The translations under genes and the position numbers were made by a program. The notes below the pieces were generated by a model. That model was not told the origin of the DNA. It ran no database searches and worked only from the letters and a program-made list of their open reading frames with translations. 27,870 nt of DNA, taken from IMG/VR virus record IMGVR_UViG_3300025889_000748, positions 1 to 27,870 of that record. One strand, written 5' to 3'. This document shows, in pieces, positions 6,459-11,222 of this stretch (position 1 is its first letter; every line of letters starts with the position of its first letter). Source of the DNA: a virus.

Positions 6459-6662
6459 CTAGTGCCCGTACGTGCACATCGTGCATTTACGCAAGTAGTG
6501 GTGGCCAGCCCAGTGCAATGCGGTGCGCGTGGCTTCTTCCCACATGACCTTGCACACAAGCTGTGTGATGTGTGGCACCCGATGGTCGGTGCTTAGCGGA
6601 TACGCGATAAGCGCGAACAGCATAAGCGATTCGATCGGGATGTCAATAGATGCATCTTGCAT
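6459..6662 (-). CDS. Hypothetical protein, 67 residues
   Basis: Not recognised. The protein starts MQDASIDIPIESLMLFALIA and is mostly helical in appearance, with a moderately hydrophobic first half that is too short and interrupted to call a membrane span. It ends in a Cys/His-rich tip, HHYLRKCTMCTYGH, containing CxxC and three histidines that could bind a metal. The start is the ATG four bases after AAGGAGGACACG; an ATG five codons earlier would overlap the ribosome binding site. It is flanked by hammerheads 6 and 7. Confidence 0.7.
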   Translation of the reverse strand: MQDASIDIPIESLMLFALIAYPLSTDHRVPHITQLVCKVMWEEATRTALHWAGHHYLRKCTMCTYGH

Positions 6663-6677
6663 CGTGTCCTCCTTCAT

Positions 6678-6751
6678 TGACCTGACTCATCAGCACAGGG
6701 TGGTCATATCCTGTGGACGTGGCCGAGTGACCTCGGCGCACGTTTCGTCAG
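6678..6751 (-). ncRNA. Type II hammerhead ribozyme 7
   Basis: Stem II is CTGAC/GTCAG (6747-6751 with 6682-6686). GAAA is at 6743-6746. Stem III (6718-6742) is 10 bp with one bulged C on its 5' strand, the only bulged stem III in the set. GUC cleavage is expected between 6716 and 6715. Stem I is CACAGG/CCTGTG (6694-6715), and core CTGATGA is at 6687-6693. Loop I TGACC is complementary to GGTCA at 6678-6682. The upstream stop codon is five bases before stem II. Confidence 0.91.
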
Positions 6752-6755
6752 TGCA

Positions 6756-7049
6756 TCAGTCGGCGCAGTACCGCTCGAGCATGTCGGCGACTTCCGCCAG
6801 CATCTTGCGGTCCGCGTCACTCAACCCGGACGGCCCGGTGAACGGATGTGCGAGCAATCGAACATGGGTTGCGATCATCGCGATCTGCTGCGTCGGGCAA
6901 GCTTCTTCGTGGTGGGTCTGACGACTCACAGTGAAGTACTTCTTGCCGCTGACACGGTCCTCGGTGAGGTACCCAGGAACGAAGTACTGCACCGCACCGC
7001 ACTCGGAGCAGCTCTCGCCGGTCGGGTTGTGGTTGGGATCGTTGTTCAT
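6756..7049 (-). CDS. Small putative metal-binding protein, 97 residues
   Basis: Starts MNNDPNHNPTGESCSECGAV. CSEC near residues 14-17 and HHEEAC near 46-51 could form a zinc site. The C-terminal half is helical (SDADRKMLAEVADMLERYCA). No named family is recognised. An in-frame ATG 33 bases upstream lies in the ribozyme core and would add eleven residues, but the Shine-Dalgarno sequence lies after it, so I chose the later ATG. The gene sits between hammerheads 7 and 8. Confidence 0.75.
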   Translation of the reverse strand: MNNDPNHNPTGESCSECGAVQYFVPGYLTEDRVSGKKYFTVSRQTHHEEACPTQQIAMIATHVRLLAHPFTGPSGLSDADRKMLAEVADMLERYCAD

Positions 7050-7069
7050 GACGTTGTCCTCCTTCGATA

Positions 7070-7148
7070 TGGCTTGACTCATCAGCGGGGTAGTTGCCAA
7101 CTACCCCGGACAGCAGGTGCACTAGAAGTGCACCTGCCGTTTCGTCAG
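7070..7148 (-). ncRNA. Type II hammerhead ribozyme 8
   Basis: Stem II is CTGAC/GTCA (7144-7148 with 7075-7078). GAAA is at 7140-7143, stem III is 12 bp with one G-U (7111-7139), GUC cleavage is expected between 7109 and 7108, stem I is at least 8 bp (7086-7108), and core CTGATGA is at 7079-7085. Loop I contains TGGC, complementary to GCCA at 7070-7073. The upstream TGA stop codon (7145-7147) is inside the 5' strand of stem II. Confidence 0.93.
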
Positions 7149-7414
7149 CGTGTAACGTACAGCACGTATTGCTTGGGTCGTGGCTGATTCGCAGCCGCGT
7201 ACACACGAAGACAGCGGAACACCCGAGGATCGCGGTCCTCAGTGACGCCGGCGAACTCGACAGCGTCGTCCCACTTGTAGTCGAAATACTTGACTTCACC
7301 TTCATCGTTCATGGCGTAGACCGTGCCAAGCATGCACTCCCAGATTGCTGGGCGATGCTTAAGCGTCGGCTTCATCTTACGACCCAGGCGAAATGGATGC
7401 GTCGACTTGTTCAT
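7145..7414 (-). CDS. Hypothetical protein, 89 residues
   Basis: Not recognised. The protein starts MNKSTHPFRLGRKMKPTLKH, a basic N-terminus, followed by a beta-rich segment (ECMLGTVYAMNDEGEVKYFD, then YKWDDAVEFAGV) and a C-terminal strand pattern (FRCLRVYAAANQPRPKQYVL). The layout suggests a small beta-barrel or SH3-like fold, but this is only an impression. The ATG after GAAGGAGGACATC was chosen. An in-frame ATG 30 bases earlier lies in ribozyme 9's core and precedes the ribosome binding site. Hammerheads 8 and 9 flank it, and its stop is inside the former. Confidence 0.75.
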   Translation of the reverse strand: MNKSTHPFRLGRKMKPTLKHRPAIWECMLGTVYAMNDEGEVKYFDYKWDDAVEFAGVTEDRDPRVFRCLRVYAAANQPRPKQYVLYVTR

Positions 7415-7430
7415 GATGTCCTCCTTCGAT

Positions 7431-7494
7431 ATGGCCTGACTCATCAGCGTTGGGTGGCCATTCCCAACGGACGGCCCGAAGGCCGTTTCGTCAG
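7431..7494 (-). ncRNA. Type II hammerhead ribozyme 9
   Basis: A compact, near-ideal copy. Stem II is CTGAC/GTCAG (7490-7494 with 7436-7440). GAAA is at 7486-7489. Stem III is CGGCC/GGCCG capped by UUCG (7472-7485). GUC cleavage is expected between 7470 and 7469. Stem I is CGTTGGG/CCCAACG (7448-7469), and core CTGATGA is at 7441-7447. Loop I ATGGCC is complementary to GGCCAT at 7431-7436. The TGA stop codon of the upstream gene (7491-7493) lies inside stem II. Confidence 0.95.
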
Positions 7495-7712
7495 ATGTGC
7501 TCGACGATCCAGAGCGCCAGCTCTTGGATGGCGATGGGCAGTGTCGACCAGTCCTGCGACAGGTCGAAGATTTGCCCGAACGGGTTCGTCAACTGATCGT
7601 ACCCATCAGCATGGCTGACCAGCGTAAAGCAGCCGCGGTTGTTCGGACTGGAGATCGTGATGATCGTCATTCCGAGGTTGTCGTTGTCGACGCGGGAGAT
7701 GATCTCGAACAT
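7491..7712 (-). CDS. Hypothetical protein, 73 residues
   Basis: Not recognised. It encodes 73 residues, MFEIISRVDNDNLGMTIITI at the start, with alternating strands (then RGCFTLVSHADGYDQLTN) and an amphipathic C-terminal helix (LPIAIQELALWIVEHI). The overall alpha/beta appearance and acidic content fit a small soluble phage protein. The start follows AAGGAGGACAACACC, and its stop is embedded in stem II of hammerhead 9, so ending translation and ribozyme folding use the same bases. Hammerhead 10 is upstream. Confidence 0.75.
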   Translation of the reverse strand: MFEIISRVDNDNLGMTIITISSPNNRGCFTLVSHADGYDQLTNPFGQIFDLSQDWSTLPIAIQELALWIVEHI

Positions 7713-7732
7713 GGTGTTGTCCTCCTTCGTAG

Positions 7733-7797
7733 TGGCAGACTCATCAGCGTCGGGATGCCAACCCGACGGACGAGGCCTTGCGGCCTCGTTTCGTCAG
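7733..7797 (-). ncRNA. Type II hammerhead ribozyme 10
   Basis: Stem II is GAC/GTC extended past one T-T mismatch (7793-7797 with 7736-7740). GAAA is at 7789-7792. Stem III is seven perfect pairs with a GCAA tetraloop (7771-7788). GUC cleavage is expected between 7769 and 7768. Stem I is CGTCGGG/CCCGACG (7748-7768), and core CTGATGA is at 7741-7747. Loop I TGGCA is complementary to TGCCA at 7733-7737; both differ from neighbouring copies in a matched way. The upstream TGA (7794-7796) lies in stem II. Confidence 0.93.
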
Positions 7798-8480
7798 TTG
7801 TCGATGGCGTTCGGATCGAACGGCAACGACGTGTCCTGCGGCAGTGCGGCGATGATCTTGTTGAGACGTGCAAGGGCGAAGCGGAAGTTCGCGACTTCAT
7901 TCATCTCCTTGACGATGTACCGCATGGCGGCACGCTCAGCGTCGTCGACGAGATTGCTGGAGAGCGAGGTGGAACGCCCCGGCCTCCAGTCAACCAGATC
8001 CTCGGTCATGGTGTCGAGGAACTGCGCGATGATCTCGTGGAACTCATCGCCTTCCTTGCGGTTCTCGATCAGCCGACCCAGGTACTGAAGCTTGACTTCG
8101 ACTTGCAGTTCGATCAGCATCGCTTCATTGTCCCAGCTCAGCGTGCGGAGCATTTCGTTCGTGTTGCCAGTGGCAAGCTTCTCCGCCCACTTGATGCGGG
8201 TGGAGCAGGCCATGGCATCCTCGACATAGAGCATGATGCCGTCAGTGTGGTGGCCGAGATGATCGGCAGCCGCGCTGAGCTTCTCTTGCCAAGTTTGCAC
8301 TGCACGAACGATGATGACTTCCTTGTCGAGCGACCAGCGGCGCGGCTTGTCGATGTCGATGAACTTGACATCAGCATTGCGGTTGAGCCGCCTAATCGTT
8401 TGAACCGTTCCGATACCTTCGACGGTGTCACCGATCGTAAGATGGGCAACCGTGGTCGTGGTGTTCATGTGGATAGGCAT
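7794..8480 (-). CDS. Hypothetical protein, 228 residues
   Basis: The longest unrecognised gene of the ribozyme array apart from the DUF2786 gene. The N-terminal part is beta-rich (VAHLTIGDTVEGIGTVQTIR, then NADVKFIDIDKPRRW), like a small SH3/KOW-type barrel. From about residue 60 it is long-helical (VQTWQEKLSAAADHL, MLIELQVEVKLQYLGRLI, DAERAAMRYIVKEMNEVANF). No catalytic motif, signal peptide or membrane segment is visible. The start is ATG 8478-8480 after GAAGGAGGACAACGC; ATG 8466-8468 would shorten it by four residues. The reading frame can be extended upstream into the ribozyme but not past the ribosome binding site. By eye this stretch is somewhat richer in G+C than the replication genes. 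Confidence 0.75.
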   Translation of the reverse strand: MPIHMNTTTTVAHLTIGDTVEGIGTVQTIRRLNRNADVKFIDIDKPRRWSLDKEVIIVRAVQTWQEKLSAAADHLGHHTDGIMLYVEDAMACSTRIKWAEKLATGNTNEMLRTLSWDNEAMLIELQVEVKLQYLGRLIENRKEGDEFHEIIAQFLDTMTEDLVDWRPGRSTSLSSNLVDDAERAAMRYIVKEMNEVANFRFALARLNKIIAALPQDTSLPFDPNAIDN

Positions 8481-8500
8481 TGCGTTGTCCTCCTTCGTAG

Positions 8501-8566
8501 TGGCCTGACTCATCAGCACGGGTAGGCCAGATTCCCGTGGACCGGCCTTGCGGCCGGTTTCGTCAG
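8501..8566 (-). ncRNA. Type II hammerhead ribozyme 11
   Basis: Stem II is CTGAC/GTCAG (8562-8566 with 8505-8509). GAAA is at 8558-8561. Stem III is CCGGCC/GGCCGG with a GCAA tetraloop (8542-8557). GUC cleavage is expected between 8540 and 8539. Stem I is CACGGG/CCCGTG (8517-8539), and core CTGATGA is at 8510-8516. Loop I TGGCC (8525-8529) is complementary to GGCCA at 8501-8505. The upstream TGA stop (8563-8565) lies inside stem II. Confidence 0.94.
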
Positions 8567-8970
8567 TCGTTGAACACCGACGGCCAGATGCCGTCGATGA
8601 TGAGCATTGGGTCGGCGAGTGGTCGGGCCACGATCGTTCCGGTGATCGTACGGCCATCGGTCAGATCGACTTCGATCTCATCTCCGATTGTGAGGTCACC
8701 CTCATACGTGAGGCGAGTGCGTCCGTCGATCACCACCGACTTTGCTGAGATCAGCACACTGATCTCGTCAGTCGTTGACTTGCCGGATGGATCGATGTAT
8801 CCGCCGAACCCATCGGGTCGGCCGGTGTTCGACCACACCTCCACGACGTGTGGGTGGTGCGGGTTGTGCAATCCTCTGCCGTGCATCCGATACTTACCCG
8901 ACCTGTACAGCAACCCGTAGTCTTTGCGGAAGCTGGCCGGTGCATCGTGAACGGCGATGACGGTAGTCAT
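8563..8970 (-). CDS. Hypothetical protein, 135 residues
   Basis: Not recognised as a family. It starts MTTVIAVHDAPASFRKDYGL, has a His-rich turn (MHGRGLHNPHHPHVVEVW) and ends in a beta-rich domain with repeated strand-turn units (RTRLTYEGDLTIGDEIEVDL, TDGRTITGTIVARPLADP) that looks like a small barrel. It is the first gene of the array in transcription order, preceded by hammerhead 12 and followed by hammerhead 11. The start is the ATG after GAAGGAGGACAACACA. An in-frame stop lies in the ribozyme core upstream, so no N-terminal extension is possible. Confidence 0.75.
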   Translation of the reverse strand: MTTVIAVHDAPASFRKDYGLLYRSGKYRMHGRGLHNPHHPHVVEVWSNTGRPDGFGGYIDPSGKSTTDEISVLISAKSVVIDGRTRLTYEGDLTIGDEIEVDLTDGRTITGTIVARPLADPMLIIDGIWPSVFND

Positions 8971-8990
8971 TGTGTTGTCCTCCTTCGTAG

Positions 8991-9067
8991 TGCCTATCTC
9001 ATCAGCACCTGGGCGGCAAGGCCAAGTGTACGAGCAGTGCGGCTTGCACCGCACCGCTCGTTTCGAT
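8991..9067 (-). ncRNA. Type II hammerhead ribozyme 12 (GUA cleavage site, end of the non-coding gap)
   Basis: Stem II is ATC/GAT (9065-9067 with 8996-8998), again a compensated change. GAAA is at 9061-9064, stem III is 12 bp with one G-U (9031-9060), stem I is 7 bp with one G-U (9006-9028), and core CTGATGA is at 8999-9005. The cleavage triplet is GUA rather than GUC, which the NUH rule allows; the cut is expected between 9029 and 9028. Loop I TGCC pairs with GGCA at 8991-8994. No gene ends just upstream, so its 5' product is the non-coding region. Confidence 0.88.
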
Positions 9068-9572
9068 TGAAGGAGGAGGACTTGTGAATCTTGCGAAGAC
9101 TGGGTGCCTGGGTCCCAAGAGCAGGTTCAGCTTATCCGCTCAAGGTTGGGTTCAGCCGGTCTCTGGCTCGCAAGCGAGGTGATCGTCAGCTTAGCCTTCC
9201 GGGCGGACTCATTACATCCGCTGCCTTGGGGGCTTCCCAATCTTCTAGGTTGTCAAGGATCAGTGCCAGCGTCCAACTTGGGGGCCGTATTTGGACTACC
9301 CCGGACCGGCTATGTCGATGTTGCGTGACGTGGTCACGTTATCTCGGGTTTGGGCAGTTTGACAACCTCAGTGTTCGAAAGCACACGTTTATCGTGCGAA
9401 ATGACGTGTGACACAGTGCATCTACCAGGAGCTTTCTCCCATTTATCAAGATTCGATCAATCTTTCTGAATGTGACGAGTTTCGCGCCCAAATGGCACGC
9501 GCTCTTCACATCACAGGGAGACGCTTGTGGGCGTGGAGCCGTGGGCTCGACTGACGAGTCGAATGACGACGA
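9068..9572. other. 505-base gap with nested inverted repeats; possible structured RNA, origin or control region
   Basis: No convincing gene is visible. The clearest structure is a 10-bp inverted repeat, AGGTTGTCAA (9247-9256) with TTGACAACCT (9359-9368), enclosing GTCCAA/TTGGAC (9271-9276 with 9291-9296) and the hairpin CGTGAC-GTG-GTCACG (9324-9338). Nearby are GCGGA/TCCGC around a nine-base loop (about 9203-9221) and two copies of GGTTCAGC (9124, 9150). On the plus strand AAGGAGGAGG at 9070-9079 precedes GTG at 9084, opening 32 codons, and a TTG at 9091 opens 106 Arg/Ser-rich codons; I think both are chance. If minus-strand transcription passes through, ribozyme 12 would cut the RNA at its 3' side. 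Confidence 0.5.
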
Positions 9573-10820
9573 CTACGCGAGCGTTGCGGCTGCCGCGGTG
9601 CGGTAGTCGTACGGGATCGCGTTCGTGTGATCGATCAAGAACTCCCGCTCGCCGATCTGCTCGCCAGTGTCCCAGCCCGGCCAGCCTTCAAGTGACTCAC
9701 GCACCCACGTACTGATCCACCGTCCGCACTGCACTGGGATGCCTTTCCCCCAAAGCATTGGTGCGTGGCTGACCGTCTCAAGCGGTGCAATGCGCCAGTC
9801 GTCCGGGAACCCTTGAATGCGAGCGCATTCACGAAGTGTCAATGGGCGGAACTCCCAAGGGTTGAGGACCAGCTGCGATCCGCCGCCAGTGATGACACGT
9901 GCGTGTCGGTCCGCGTGCCAACGACAAAGCTGATGGAAGCCCATGTGCCAGTCGTTGTCCAACCACTTCTGCACTGGATGCCACTTCTCCCAAAGGTCAG
10001 GCAGCGTCCCGTTCTTTGCGTAGTACGCTTGTGCCACTTGGGAGATCGTCATCCCAGACTTCCATTCGACACCACGCACAGGGTCGGCGTGAACTGTGAG
10101 GTCACGTGCCCGTTGGATGTTCGGCGAGTTCGTTCGTGTCCAGTGGCCGTCGACGAGGCCATCTTGACGACGATGATAGGACGCCCACTCACTGCTTGGC
10201 TTGTGTGCGTATGGCTGGTCCGTCCACTGCAGCTTTAGCCCACGCAAGTCGCTGATGGCGTCCTCGAGGCTAGGCATAGGTCGTGGGTCAAGCGGCTCCA
10301 CGCCAAATGGGATGCGGTGCAGCACCATGAAGTATCGTCGGCGGATCGCCGCACCACCTACCGCAATCGCGTTGTGCAGCACATGCGTCAATGTCCACTC
10401 TTCACCAGTGCGAGCTTCCATGACAGCACGCAAGTTCTGCATCAGCGGCCGCCCTTGTGTGTATGCTTGTTGCACGGATTCGAACACTGTCACGTACGGC
10501 TTACAGCGTGCAGCGAACTCGACGAACGCGAACATGCACGAGTTCACTGGTGAGTCGATCCCACGAAAGTGAGATGCGCTCATCAGACTGAACCCGCTGC
10601 ATGGCGGGTTGCCGAAGACGTATGGCACTTGACGTGGCTCCCATTCTTGCCACTGACTGACTTGGCTTTCCCAGTCGTCGCCAAGCAAGTGTCGGTTCGC
10701 CTCACATGACGAGATGCCAAATGCGCCAGGCAGTTCACGTTTCCCTACAAGTGTGAAGCCAGCCTGCACTGTGCCCATTGTGAATCCACCAGCAAACGAC
10801 TGGCAGTCGATCGCGTCCAT
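9573..10820 (-). CDS. C5-cytosine DNA methyltransferase
   Basis: 415 residues with the C5-methyltransferase motifs in order. Motif I is QSFAGGFTMGTVQAGF near the N-terminus. Motif IV is GNPPCSGFS, with the catalytic Pro-Cys. Motif VI reads FESV rather than the usual ENV but keeps the Glu. Motif VIII is RRRYFMV, motif IX RPLTLRECARIQGFPDDW, and motif X GKGIPVQCGRW. It transfers methyl from SAM to cytosine C5 in DNA; the target site cannot be read. No endonuclease gene is adjacent, so it is probably an orphan used for protection or regulation. The start is the ATG after AAGAAGGAGTGTTG; GTG two codons earlier overlaps the ribosome binding site. Confidence 0.93.
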   Translation of the reverse strand: MDAIDCQSFAGGFTMGTVQAGFTLVGKRELPGAFGISSCEANRHLLGDDWESQVSQWQEWEPRQVPYVFGNPPCSGFSLMSASHFRGIDSPVNSCMFAFVEFAARCKPYVTVFESVQQAYTQGRPLMQNLRAVMEARTGEEWTLTHVLHNAIAVGGAAIRRRYFMVLHRIPFGVEPLDPRPMPSLEDAISDLRGLKLQWTDQPYAHKPSSEWASYHRRQDGLVDGHWTRTNSPNIQRARDLTVHADPVRGVEWKSGMTISQVAQAYYAKNGTLPDLWEKWHPVQKWLDNDWHMGFHQLCRWHADRHARVITGGGSQLVLNPWEFRPLTLRECARIQGFPDDWRIAPLETVSHAPMLWGKGIPVQCGRWISTWVRESLEGWPGWDTGEQIGEREFLIDHTNAIPYDYRTAAAATLA

Positions 10821-10841
10821 CAACACTCCTTCTTATGTGTG

Positions 10842-11222
10842 TCAGTCGATCTCGCGACCTTGTGCGTCTTTCTCTCCTGTGTACCCCTCAAGTTGCCTGC
10901 GATGGTTCTTCTCATTCTTTGAGAGGTACCGTGCGTGGAACTCCTCGGGTGTGACACCAACCACAAGACACAAGTTCACGATGAAGTGCATCGCGTCGAT
11001 AAGCTCACCGACGTACTCGTTGCGATTGATGTGACGGGCTGATGCCCATGGCTTCCATCCGACTTCGTTCAGTGCTTCGTGAAGTTCGTCAGTGCATGCA
11101 ACAACGTTCCACAAGATGAACTCCAGCGCGTCATCCCGCGCCATTTGACTTGGGTCGCGGAAGCGCTGAACTTGCAAGTCAAGTTGGTGCTTGAAGATGT
11201 CAGCAAGCATGTCGTCAGTCAT
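10842..11222 (-). CDS. All-alpha dimeric dUTPase/dCTPase-like NTP pyrophosphatase
   Basis: 126 residues matching the all-alpha NTP pyrophosphatase fold of dimeric dUTPases and the T4 gp56-type dCTPase/dUTPase. The acidic metal-binding helices are TDELHEALNEVGW (Glu46, Glu49) and EYVGELIDAMHFIVNL (Glu69, Glu73, Asp76). The C-terminal signature is YLSKNEKNHRRQLEGY, with the usual KN..N..RQ..GY arrangement. These enzymes hydrolyse dUTP, and in modified-DNA phages dCTP, to the monophosphate. This removes the normal nucleotide and feeds the dCMP/dUMP pool used by the thymidylate-synthase-like enzyme at 21167-22015. Which base it prefers cannot be read from sequence. The ATG at 11220-11222 overlaps the upstream gene by eight bases. 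Confidence 0.85.
   Translation of the reverse strand: MTDDMLADIFKHQLDLQVQRFRDPSQMARDDALEFILWNVVACTDELHEALNEVGWKPWASARHINRNEYVGELIDAMHFIVNLCLVVGVTPEEFHARYLSKNEKNHRRQLEGYTGEKDAQGREID

Noticed and set aside
7050-8515. Longer proteins starting at the ATG in the ribozyme core (N-terminus MSQA...KED) for the genes at 6756, 7145 and 7794
   Set aside because: The frame is open in only some copies (it is out of frame or stopped in others), and the strong ribosome binding site lies after this ATG and right before the chosen start.
4201-9067. Intrinsic terminators or attenuators between the small genes
   Set aside because: The strong hairpins (stem III, stem I) lack a T-run, and the conserved GAAA and CTGANGA strands and GUC triplet have no role in a terminator.
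3590-9070. Regularly spaced similar sequences, first taken for a CRISPR-like or start-associated repeat array
   Set aside because: The similar parts are short core strands and ribosome binding sites in every intergenic space. The variable parts form paired stems and the spacers are genes. Hammerhead folding explains every conserved base.
9091-9411. Plus-strand 106-residue protein
   Set aside because: TTG start, Arg/Ser-rich composition like shadow frames, no recognisable family and opposite orientation to all neighbours. Kept only as a low-interest observation.
9068-9572. tRNA gene in the non-coding gap
   Set aside because: TTCGA-like bases occur near 9374, but I could not form an acceptor stem, anticodon arm or proper T arm around them on either strand.
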